A DNA stretch of 64,000 nt from Sporopachydermia quercuum (taxonomy: Eukaryota > Ascomycota > Sporopachydermiomycetes > Sporopachydermiales > Sporopachydermiaceae), in the NCBI GenBank assembly GCA_001599295.1, contig BCGN01000003.1, positions 287,148 through 351,147 on the forward strand, in the 5' to 3' direction. A program made the position numbers and the translations under genes. The notes below the pieces were generated by a model that saw only the letters and a program-made list of their open reading frames with translations, was not told the origin of the DNA and made no database searches. This document shows positions 53,148 through 63,381 of the stretch, one piece after another. Numbering within the stretch: the stretch's first letter is position 1; each line of letters begins with the position of its first letter.

Positions 53148-56100
53148 TATATGCTAAATTTGAGGACTTTGTAAATCTATGATTTGTTTGATATTGTATG
53201 AATTCTGAGGATAAGCCTATTACTATTCTTTGTTGTATAAGTTCTTGAACTAAAATGCTGATGGTGTTTATATGTTACTATCGCTTCGAACGCAATTGTA
53301 AGAAATACGCGTAGAAAACAACCGTTCCTTTAAATTTATTTGAAAATCTTGGTAAATAAACGATTCCTGCGAAAGAGTATGATTGGAAAAAGCTGAAGGA
53401 AGAGAAATCATGTTATACATAGAGCACTAGAAATAGAGAAATTATTTTCTTTTTCCACTGTAATTCTATGACTGTAGTGCTGAAGCCTGTACGAATACCG
53501 AATACACAATTATTACCGATCTTGGAAATTAAGTATAAGATACATAGGTATTTCAGTCAATCTGTTTATAAATAACTCTATGACCTGACATTTTTGCATC
53601 AAGATGAAAGAGAATTGACAGCCAATAGGTAGTCTATGGAGCTCGTATCAAACTAGGTTGTAGTAAAACAATCCTTGTAGTGGGAACTGTATCATATCTC
53701 GGGGAAAAAAAACTCCAAACATTGTAAGAAATTCTATTGCAAAAGCTCTAAGGCAGAGCTGATAGTTTCCACATAGGAGTTCATTCGTTGCGAAAGAACC
53801 TCGTGGGATACTGCAATGTGTAATTTTTCTCCTAAAGTTTTCGAGAAGGAAAAAAGAACTGCTGAAGTAAGTCAATCAACAGAAAGTTAAACTTTATTTA
53901 CAAATTAGGCATGTGGAATGTAATCTTAGGTCAGAGTCTAGACCATTTTAGCTGATTTGTATTTGTGATAAGCGAAGCAAGAATAGATGGGTTCCGTGAT
54001 ATTTATCAAGAAAAATAAATAAATATTATCTAGATTATAATGATTTATTGAGTTGCACTTTCTATTTTTTATAGTGAATACTAAATAAGAAATAATGTGG
54101 GAGCGTTTGTACTGTTGTTCTTAAGTATGAAGGTGAAGCTATGAGTCGTATTATCAGATTTCGGGATTAAGCTCAGACTAAACTCTTTTGTTGGTAAATC
54201 TTAAATCCTTGTACGGAAAATTAGTCGATGAAATTAGCTAAGGCAGTTATGCTTTTCCAACAGTTGATCCCATGACGATGAATGTGTTAGAGATGAAGGG
54301 AAAGAAATATGCGTGGTTGCTTTAAATAAACTTAACAGATAATAATGCAATAAGAGTAGCTTGTTTGATATTTTTATCAAGCATTTCATGGAGGATAAGC
54401 TAAAAGTACTCGTTCTTCTATGAGATGACTAATAGCTAGTGGAGGCATCTACATGCAGTTTACAATCAATCCTTGTTCTCTTGAGAGGTCTACTGAAGAT
54501 CTACGCAGGTAAATACAATGTTCATTAGAATGAAGTACACATGATCTCTTTTTTTTTGTGAAAACCTGTTTACTATTTCATATAATCCCAGATGATTTAC
54601 CTTCTTAAGTCCTTACTTTTTGAATGAATGGGAAAATCAAAACCAAGCTCAAACGGATCATCAGGTAGGTGGATGCAAAGTAATGCAAGGGTATGCATGT
54701 CATTTACTAATTAATATTAATTTGGATACTCAGCCGCGTGTAATAGTCCACATCAATCTTTCAGCCATCTCTCCTGCATCTTGCTCTTGATTTTCCTGTT
54801 CAAGTACTCTTTCCAGGTGTTGAGGGAATGAAATGTCTTTTTCGAAATGGTTACTTTTCCCTCATGTGAAGAAAATTTTTTTGTTCTCAAGTAGGAAAAT
54901 GGGTCAAAGATATTGGAAATAATTAGAAGTATCTAAAAGAAAAAGGTAAAGAACTTGGGATAACACGTAGATGTGCTTGACTTATAATTCTAATAACTGG
55001 GTGGTCTCCTATTAATCTCCTATTGACACTGAACCTATTCGTCAAACGACTTCGTAATTCTTTGCATGCCATTAGCTGGCAGAGTGATGCAATATAGTCA
55101 AAATCGTAGTCTCTCATTCATTCATTGTATAGAAGCTTTTTATTTTTTAATAGCTAAGATTCCACTCTCGTGATTCGTCTCTGTGACATTGAGTCTCTTC
55201 GAGAAAGAGACCATATCCCTGGAGCAACAAAATGTACTCTCAAACGGAGGTTGGTCAACTCGTACTATAAAGGAGGCGATTCTGAAATGGATATATCTTC
55301 TAGGTTAAATAACAGTCCATTTAAACTAAGCCTGGTTCGGAATAGAATTGATCCATAGTTACTATTTTTGGAGAAATGTTTAACTTCAACGATCAGATTT
55401 TAGATAATTATGTAATCACTTATCATAACAAAGAGAGGGGGAACAGGAATTTAGCAGTTGATTGATGCAACAAGTGATCGGATGAACTAAGGAATGATTG
55501 AATGTTTATATTCAGATAGCTTACACCGATGAATTGGATAAATGAAAAACATGAATTGAGCAATGTGATAAATCGGAGTTATGGGTTGAGCCAGTTTAGC
55601 ATTTGTTCTTCCAGTTAAAAGTCCCTGTGTATTCAAATGTGGGTGTTGGCAAGATGCCAAAGAACTTGGAGCAACCTTTGACTATGGCAACGGATGCTGG
55701 GTCACCTCGGTAATTGAACTACTGTATCTATCTTATTTCTCTCTTCTGGAAAAATAACAGACTTACAGATTTTACTGGATTATCACATTCATCTTACTGT
55801 TTCCCAATGCAGACGAAATGAATACCAACCTGTTTAGTTTGGCAGTTAATTTGGCATTTGGAGATGATTCGGCTTTCCTAAGTGAAATAATTTCTTTCAC
55901 ATGCAAAAATTGCGTGCAAGGAGGATAAATATTAACCGAATTTGGTTTATGAATCTTGTTCCTTACTACTGTTTCTAATTGATCGAATATACTACTCTTG
56001 TTGTCATTATGGGACTAGACTGGCTAAAGCTAGTACAGTTTCAAGTAAGTCCAGAGCGTTGTAGCATATGATTCAGATAATACCTTTCTGTTTAATCTCT

Positions 56101-57604
56101 CATGGCCTTCAAATAAATTGTAAGAAAGTGGTTTATATACGAAAATCAACTTGATCAATAGAGTATCANGCGCTTATTGGTGGTACTCTACTTAGAACCC
56201 CTCATTCCAAAGGCAAGAAAGTTAAAGTTGGCGTACATTGACGTACCCCAGATTGCTTATTATTAAGGCATCGCGAAACCAAGAGAGCGTAAAGTTAAAA
56301 ATATTAACTTGAAATAGTGAAAACAAGTGAATAAGAATTGTTAATTATACTTTGTTAATATAACAACTATACAAGGATATTTTGTAGTCACCTATACTGG
56401 AGCTTGTACATTGTGAGTTACCAAGTTCTTATCTGATTTTTAAAGCGCTTTTACTTTTTCCCTCATCTGGAGTACTCATTGGACTTGTGAATTATCTACT
56501 CATCCCCGTAATAACCAATATGTTTTAAGGAACACTTTGAATTTTTCAGCCCACTAAAATCATTAACTATATTTCTTCTAAACGCTAAAACCATTATTCT
56601 GTCTATAATTTTATTGTTCAAGGGCACACGCCTGCTGATTTGACACAGTGCAGTTTCAAATAGAGATACATAAATATTAGAGAATCCAATATATCATCTC
56701 TGATACCTTTGAACTTACTTCAAATCTAAGCGAGTTACTCTCGGTTCAAGAAAAACCCCACTTCAATTCCTTAATTCGTCGATATTTCTTTTCTTCATTG
56801 GTTATATCGAATATTATTCAAACAATTGAAGAGCTATCNCCAATAATGTAAGGCTTTTCATTCCCTGTCTTACATGCAAAGTAAGCAACAAAGTTGATCT
56901 AACTTTAAAACCTTATTTTAAAGATCCATGGGGTCATCATAAATGAACATACTAATTATTGATAATAATAATTCATAGATTTGAACAATACTTGATGCCT
57001 TGAAATTTTGTCTTTGATACTTTGGACCCTAAGTATCAGAAGCGAAGTTCGTTCTGGGTCCTCAGAATTGTTGATGATGAAAAAATAGCGATAGATTATG
57101 AGAGTTAATACTACCAAGATGTAAAATTGAAAATAATTAAATGTTCAATCCTGTAATCCCGGAATAATGCATTGCTTGAAAAGATTCATTGAAAAGTGAC
57201 AATATTCTCACCTCCCTAAACTTACTAAACTATCTAAACCATCGAGTTGAAAAGCCATTGTAAGCGGGGCGTCTCAAAAATGAACAATGCGTCCAAAAGT
57301 TTATATCAAGGTTTGGCTAATTGTGATGACACTTTTAGAGAAAGAAAGAAACTAAAGCCAAATAGGAAACAGCAATGAGAAAAATGAGAAAAACTATGTC
57401 ATATGTATTCGACATCAAGTTTTAGAACACAGTGAGATATATCAGTTATAAATGTATAAAACGCAGTGCATCTCCCATTGAAAAAAAAAAAAGTGGTAAT
57501 AGTCTTGAAAGACGGCAGATGTACTAACAGTTTGCTGAAGACAGAGCATTAACGTTCAGAAGAATTATAACCAAGTTTCTTTTGGCAATATTTTCAAATC
57601 AAAC
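53148..57604. other. Gene-free region, 4.5 kb
   Basis: Longest stretch without a supported gene. Short frames (53648-53875, 54923-55117, 55170-55358) show no recognisable domain. A less AT-rich island at about 55610-55720 contains a perfect hairpin TTGGCA-AGA-TGCCAA (55646-55660) and a 60-codon stop-to-stop plus frame without an ATG. An A12 run lies at about 57481-57492 near the next promoter. No tRNA, rRNA or known snRNA recognised. Confidence 0.45.
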
Positions 57605-59050
57605 ATGTCGCAACTTCTTCAGTTTGTACAAGGACCTGATGGAGCAGCATTGGGAACAGGTGTTTCCCACATTATAGATGCTGCTCATGAGAGATACGGA
57701 GGACAAAATCCACCCCAATATATGTTGGACCTGGTGATGTCTGTTCAGAATGCAGTGTTTGGAGGTTATGCAGAGGATTCAGATATTGCTCCTTCAGCAG
57801 TATTTGTGGCATGTTATTCAGTCATTTTCTTAGCATATGTTTTCGTCTTCACCAAGAATTATACTCTAGGACACAAGTTCTGGCTTCATACTGGGATTAT
57901 GTTATATTGTCTCTTCCGTATTATAGGCTTTGGTTTAAGAATTGCTTGGGCGAAAGATCCCACAGATATTAATGTTGGATTGACATCCAATGTCATGATT
58001 ATCATTTCAACCGTCATTTTGGCTAGTTTCAACTTGTTGCTCGCTAAAAGAATGTTCAGTTGGAGACATCCTGAGTTAGGCACCTCACTTTTGTTTAATA
58101 CCTTCTTAGGAATCTTATTCTCGATTGTAGTTGGTTTGTGTGTTATGGCTGTGGTTGGATCCGTAGTTCCATACCTTTACTATTTGTCAGAGCATAATTA
58201 TAATATGTGCAAACAAGTACAGCAAGCTGCAGGAGTTTTTGTTATTATTTATGATGTTACTGCTTTAGTGCTAGTCACTATTGCCTATGTGGCACCACCA
58301 GGAAAGCTTGCTGTTTTCAGTCGCACCAAAAGCAAGTACAAGGGTTTGATTCCCAGTGTTTATTCACCTTTCTGGATTAGAAGTTTTGGTATTCTTTATT
58401 ACGTTAAAAAGGGGTCTCAAGTAGTTGTTTATGAGAAATTACCCCCTAGTATTTTGGCTGAAAAAGACTCGGAAGAATCCAATGAAAGAAATCCTTTGGC
58501 GGACGCAATGAGAGTAATCACTTCGTCTGATCATCCAACTCAGAATATCAACACACTCATGATTCCTGATTTTGAAGCTTATGAACAACCAAATCCAAGT
58601 CAATTAGGATTGAAGCACAACACCAGTGTTCTCTTGATTGTAGTATCTTCTATTATCTTGTTAATTGGTGCATGTTTCAGAGCCGCTTCATTGTTTATGA
58701 ATCAAATGAATGGTGGTGCTGCTGGAATACCTGAACATTCTTGGATCTACAAACCAGTTGTAATGTATGTTCTATATGGCGCATTAGAACTTATTGTTCT
58801 AATCCTTTGGTTGATCTTTCGAATTGATTTGAGGTTCTACATTCCTGATAGACCAAGAAAGGGATTTCCTCCTGACTCTTATGACGGAAGTATGGTTCAG
58901 AACATTCTAACTCATACCAGTACAAATATCACACAAACAAGCCGAAGTGAACCATTGCCACCTCAAAAGGATGCTTATCCTACTTTTTCACAGAATTCTG
59001 ACGGAAATTCGTCCGATTTGGGGCCAAAAGAAACCCAGGAAACTGTATAA
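57605..59050 (+). CDS. DUF3112-family seven-span membrane protein
   Basis: Fungal multi-span membrane protein of unknown function. The DUF3112 assignment is from overall pattern. The protein is 481 residues, single exon, starting MSQLLQFVQGPDGAALGTGV. About seven hydrophobic segments: near residues 62-82 (AVFVACYSVIFLAYVFVF), 92-112 (HTGIMLYCLFRIIGFGLRIA, with the conserved RIIGFGLR), 128-147, 163-188, 206-232, 343-364 and 388-408 (VVMYVLYGALELIVLILWL). A cytosolic loop of about 100 residues lies between spans five and six, and the C-terminus is hydrophilic and Ser/Thr-rich. No signal peptide. The layout recalls RTA1-like or GPCR-like fungal proteins, but no ligand or role can be stated. Confidence 0.78.
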   Translation: MSQLLQFVQGPDGAALGTGVSHIIDAAHERYGGQNPPQYMLDLVMSVQNAVFGGYAEDSDIAPSAVFVACYSVIFLAYVFVFTKNYTLGHKFWLHTGIMLYCLFRIIGFGLRIAWAKDPTDINVGLTSNVMIIISTVILASFNLLLAKRMFSWRHPELGTSLLFNTFLGILFSIVVGLCVMAVVGSVVPYLYYLSEHNYNMCKQVQQAAGVFVIIYDVTALVLVTIAYVAPPGKLAVFSRTKSKYKGLIPSVYSPFWIRSFGILYYVKKGSQVVVYEKLPPSILAEKDSEESNERNPLADAMRVITSSDHPTQNINTLMIPDFEAYEQPNPSQLGLKHNTSVLLIVVSSIILLIGACFRAASLFMNQMNGGAAGIPEHSWIYKPVVMYVLYGALELIVLILWLIFRIDLRFYIPDRPRKGFPPDSYDGSMVQNILTHTSTNITQTSRSEPLPPQKDAYPTFSQNSDGNSSDLGPKETQETV

Positions 59051-59707
59051 TCCGTCATTAGTTCTCTGGCAGCATTCATTCTTGTTGCACTGTATCTTTT
59101 TTTTATTGATTAATGCTCATGAGCTTCTGTATACGATAATAACATAATAGTAACCATAATAATAGTAACAAGATTTAATATTTTTACTGCGATAGGCGTT
59201 CCAGAACAATCAATCAATGTAACTCGTAACAAAGGAAAGAGTCGTTTATATTATTCATCGATTTAAAAAAAGTACAAATTTGTACAAATGTGTACAAATG
59301 GTTTGATAAGAAATGGTGTTGATTTCAATAATATCGGAAAAGATAATAAACCCTATCTAATATAAATGTCATGTCATCATAAAAAGCCTGGAACAGAGTA
59401 TGCACTACATGTATGTTCATAATTACTGCATGTTCAATTATAGCTTACATATTCGCCAGTGAAGGAACTTGGCCCCAACATTCAAAATATCTATCCATGC
59501 TTGATTACTTATTATTCTCCATCATCATTATGTCGCGAGACGAAAGTAATTGCTTTAATGTGACTTTCAATACGTGAAAGGTGTGTTGCTGAAGTAAAAC
59601 GCTTATTGATTCAACGAGGGTTTGTCCGTAGCCATAAATCAACATATTCATATCCACGCCACATTATGAGCACTAGAAACTGCTGAATCATTGTTCTTCA
59701 AGTGAAT
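59051..59707. other. Intergenic region with phased repeat
   Basis: Between the DUF3112 and DUF202 genes, both plus. Contains the 10-bp-phased GTACAAAT repeat listed separately. No ORF. Confidence 0.55.
59271..59300. repeat. Three GTACAAAT words at exact 10-bp period
   Basis: GTACAAAT occurs at 59272-59279, 59282-59289 and 59292-59299. Overlapping perfect palindromes result: GTACAAATTTGTAC (59272-59285) and ATTTGTACAAAT (59278-59289). The one-turn spacing would place three sites on the same DNA face. It lies 220 bp after the DUF3112 stop and about 410 bp before the DUF202 ATG. Binding factor unknown. Confidence 0.75.
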
Positions 59708-60180
59708 ATGTTAAGAAGAAGACTTTTGCGGACTGAATCACGGTCATATAACCCTGATGAGTTTTTAAGGTTGACGAATCCTGATAAGCTTGATGTCAGG
59801 GCCCATCAACGAACGTACGATGGTGCGTATATGAGAGCTGGAATGTCTTTATTATCATTATGTATGAACTAGTTAAATATGGTCATTTTTGACATAAGTA
59901 CTTAATTTCTTATCATCTTATTCCTAACAAGAGTAACCTAGCTTTAATGATTTTGAAAATGTTCAGTAAGGAGTTTATTCCTATTGGTACTTTATACACA
60001 TTATATGGCACTTTGGTATTACTGATTGGTCTGCATAGAAAGAATCAAGTAGAAACTATCTATAAAGTGGATCAAAACGAAGTCACGTATTTCAAAACAG
60101 CGGGAAATTCTGTTCTGTTGATGTCAGTTATTAGTTTGATATGTTTTTTGGTGCTGATGGTGTTGATTCTAGTGATATGA
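59708..60180 (+). CDS. DUF202-family small membrane protein
   Basis: Small membrane protein of unknown function in the DUF202 group. Exon 1 is 59708-59861, the intron 59862-59941 (80 nt, donor GTATGA, branch TCCTAAC), exon 2 59942-60180. The product is 130 residues. A hydrophilic N-terminus with LTNPDKLDVRAHQRTYDGAY (family block around AHQRT) is followed by three hydrophobic spans: MRAGMSLLSLSLMILKMF (the splice joins SLL-SL to SLMILK), FIPIGTLYTLYGTLVLLIGL and SVLLMSVISLICFLVLMVLI. Unspliced, the first half ends inside its first span. Its stop codon is only 22 bp from the converging LrgAB-like stop. Confidence 0.86.
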
Positions 60181-60202
60181 TTGATGATGTTTGAAGTATA
60201 TG

Positions 60203-62242
60203 TTATAGTCCAACTAGCGATCTAACAAAATCAGCAAAAGGGGGTATTGCGGCAAGGATTAATAAGAATGTGCCATACATAACAAAAGACAAACTACTCA
60301 AGGCTGCAGCTCTAGGATCAGTTGTTAGTAAATGAGCAGTTGTGACAGCACTTGAATTTAATCCTGACGTTATACCTCTTGTAACATAATCGTCTTCTCT
60401 TATTCGAAGAAACTTTGGTCCTAACAAGAAACCACCAACTAAAACCCCACAGATTCCGGTCATAATACCAGTAACTGCTGCAAGAGACACAGATCCTTGC
60501 AACAGTGTAACTAATGGTACACCTAAGGCGAGAGTAACATTTCTGCCAACAAATCCTAATGCCCTTGTTGGAGATATCCCAATACTATAACATATCAAAG
60601 GATATAATAATATTGATGAGATACCTATGGATATAGTAGGTATGATTAAAGAAGGAAAATGGGTCTTCAAATCCCGTCGATAGTTATACATCGGAATTGC
60701 CAATGAGACAATACTAACGTCTAAAAGACTACCCAGTACATCACCAGCACCTGGTAGTATGGTTCCTTGTTTATTGTTGAATAGATAGAGGTAGGTTCTG
60801 CCTGTTTTGAACTCTCGTATATGATCAAGAAAGTTTTCCTTTTTAATAAGTGAAAGAATGTACATTATCAGCACACTAACTGCAGATGACACCAATATTG
60901 GATGCAGGAATTTCTTCCATTTTTCTGGTAACTGAATTGCTACTCTAAAAGACAGCACAACTATTGCAAGATCTATTGGAAGATTATATGATACAGTGAA
61001 GTAAATGATAATACCAACTAATAGTAATATCAAGTAGACGATCCAATCGAAATGGCTAGCTATGAATGCACTGATTGTTTTAGCTCGATTTGGAATCTCA
61101 TACAATAATTGTGAATGTTGATCATAATCATTTGTAGTATTAACTGGTTCTAGAGGTATTGAGATTCCTGGATTATTTGGTCGATAAAGATCTGCCGTTT
61201 TACCAGGTTCACTCAGCAAATTTAGTACTGAGGTATTGGTAACATTATCATTGGTATTATTGCTAGTAATACTAGTGATATCATTAATTGTTGAGGCATC
61301 AAACGAGCTATTTGACATATTAACTACTGAGTTCNTTTCTCTTTCTGTCTCAACTAATGGAAGCTGAGAATCAATATTTGTCATCTCAATACTAGTCCTA
61401 TTAGAAGCAGTTCCCATAGTTGATGGTTCTGCTTCGCTTTCAATATTCGATTTTCTTGAAACCTTGAATACTTTCTGCAAGCCAAGAACCATATATGCAC
61501 ATATAACGACAGTTGTTAAATATCCAAATATGAAAACGGCTGCGATTAAGAATCCTTCTTTAACTGAAACTCTTTCAGCCAATGCCAATGTTATGAAAGC
61601 TGGTGTAAATACAACATTAATCCATCGTAATGCGAAACCAAATGGAATTTCAATAATTCGTACAGTCGTTGATACTTTCTTTCTACCTAGTAGTTTTGTT
61701 AAGATTATCAGTATCAAGAATAATAGTAACATAGTAAACACAGAAGCAGGGAAGGAAAAGCCAATAGTGGTTATTGTGAGGTTGATTGCATATAGAAAAC
61801 AAAAGGAGATGATGACTCCCACGGGAATGTAAACATAGCAATGAATGATATGGGGAAATACAAGACAGATACCCTAATGAAGTTAGAATGTTTATAAGGA
61901 AACAAAATGGATCTTGAGACTGCTTTTCAAGTTAGACAGAGTTATTCTTTTTATGAAGTTTCCATTTCGTAAGTTGCAGCTACTACGTCACTTCCNAAAG
62001 GATCAGAGATTTCTCATCTTGCTGCCACGCTCAAATACTATAACATGATTCTCAATCTTCCCTTGTCAATCGAGTGAAACAAAAATATAAGACTCTTTTT
62101 TACTATCTTGATTTTCTCCGATATCTAAACAATTAAAACATACAGTGTAAAACCCTTCTGCTACATCTTTCAAAAGATCAGTAGCTGATCTCAGTAATCT
62201 ATCATTAGATCCAGGAGTAGTAGCTGTTGATGGTTCATTCAT
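60203..62242 (-). CDS. LrgA-LrgB-type membrane transporter-like protein
   Basis: Multi-span protein combining an LrgA-like N-terminal half and an LrgB-like C-terminal half. In bacteria LrgAB/CidAB are separate proteins linked to murein-hydrolase control or pyruvate transport, and the plant fusion PLGG1 is a plastid glycolate/glycerate carrier. The fungal role is unknown. Exon 1 is 62242-62144 (MNEPSTATTPGSNDRLLRSA...), the intron 61874-62143 (270 nt, donor GTATGT, branch TTCTAAC), exon 2 61873-60203. The product is 589 residues. LrgA part: about residues 34-165 (IPVGVIISFCFLYAINL, FSFPASVFTMLLLF). A Ser/Asn-rich loop follows. LrgB part: about 300-589 (LPIDLAIVVLSFRVAIQLPE, GDVLGSLLDVSIVSLAIPMY, SLAAVTGIMTGICGVLVGGF, GLNSSAVTTAHLL). 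Exon 1 is the less certain piece. Confidence 0.82.
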
Positions 62243-62805
62243 CTTGCATTCGCGGTACTGATATTGCTAACATATTATGAAATGTTGTAGATATTTTGCA
62301 GAACAAGAGTTCGATATATCAAATTCACTTAAAGCCAAGAAAAACTATNATCCTTGAATAGTAGAAGAGGAATTTTCTTCATGATGTTTAAGTCTAGTAA
62401 TATATGATGAAAATAGCGATTCCCCTCATCAACCTGATCCTTAGATCAGGAAATGAATATACCCATTAGGCACTAAATGAAAATTATATCGTGCAGATAA
62501 GTGCATTGAGCTGCAGATTGTTGACTCTGGATTTGAAGGTGAAAAAGGGTCCAGGGGTTGTCATTGGGTCTGAGGACAATAATAGACTATCTCAGGTTTA
62601 ATTTCTAGAGTCCGAAGACTATGTCTTTACACACAAGCAAGCAACAATGATGATTCCATCTAAAATTGAAGAATAATGAACAAGACTTGTCCCTACAGCT
62701 ACAATGAAACTATGGCTGAAATACCCTTGATCTTCATTTCTGATAAATAAAAATAAATCTATATCCCATAATAAACTGAATGTAAAATAATGCCTGATGG
62801 ATGAT
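62243..62805. other. Intergenic region, 563 bp
   Basis: Promoter side of the LrgAB-like gene and 3' end of the nitroreductase gene. No ORF of note. An antisense frame overlapping the nitroreductase is a shadow. Confidence 0.5.
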
Positions 62806-63381
62806 TTAATCGAAAACCTCGACAGGGTTTTCAATGAAAGTCTTTTCACCAGCAGGAGCAGTTGGTTCACCGAAAACTAATTGAGCAGCAACTTCCCAGT
62901 CAGCAGGAACCTTATCAGCCAATGCAGCTTGCACAATTGGGTTGTAATGTTGCAAGTTAGCACCAAGTCCTAGTTCTTCGAATGCAGTCCAGGTGTTGAT
63001 TTGAGCAGCACCGTTAGAAGTGGATGCAAAGACAGGGAAATAGTCAGCGAAATCGGCGAATCTTTCTTGCATGGCCTTGATAGAAGCTTTGTCATCAAAG
63101 AAGATAACAGAACCGTAAGCTTCGTCACGGCACTTAACAGCTCTTTGGTATCCGAAGCTGGTAGCAGGGATAGCCTTGACAACTGAGTCCCAAACGGCTT
63201 GGTGGGTCTTTCCGACAATAATAGCAGCTCTGATAGTTTGAGAGTTGAAGGAGGTAGGAGTGTGCTTAACTAGATCTTGAACGATGCTTTGAAGCTGTTC
63301 AAGAGTAACTCCACTCGGAAGAGAGTTCTTCAATTCATAGATGGTTCTTCTGTTGAGAAGGGCCTTAAGAAAGGAGGACAT
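62806..63381 (-). CDS. HBN1: Nitroreductase-family protein, Hbn1/Frm2 type
   Basis: Fungal type of the FMN-dependent nitroreductase fold. Yeast Hbn1 and Frm2 are linked to oxidative-stress and fatty-acid responses. The protein is 191 residues (both yeast members are 193), single exon, starting MSSFLKALLNRRTIYELKNS. The FMN phosphate-contacting RRTIY lies near the start. Then come HTPTSFNSQTIRAAIIVGKT (FMN-binding FNSQ), RDEAYGSVIFFDD, NGAAQINTWTAFEELGLGAN (conserved Gln-Ile-Asn) and LQHYNPIVQAAL. The C-terminus GEKTFIENPVEVFD parallels yeast Hbn1. Frm2 is an equally related paralogue, so orthology is not fixed. Dense in preferred codons, suggesting good expression. Confidence 0.92.
   Translation of the reverse strand: MSSFLKALLNRRTIYELKNSLPSGVTLEQLQSIVQDLVKHTPTSFNSQTIRAAIIVGKTHQAVWDSVVKAIPATSFGYQRAVKCRDEAYGSVIFFDDKASIKAMQERFADFADYFPVFASTSNGAAQINTWTAFEELGLGANLQHYNPIVQAALADKVPADWEVAAQLVFGEPTAPAGEKTFIENPVEVFD

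Noticed and set aside
61464-61832. 122-codon plus-strand frame antisense to the LrgAB-like gene
   Set aside because: Lies opposite a conserved membrane-protein frame, with no family features of its own.
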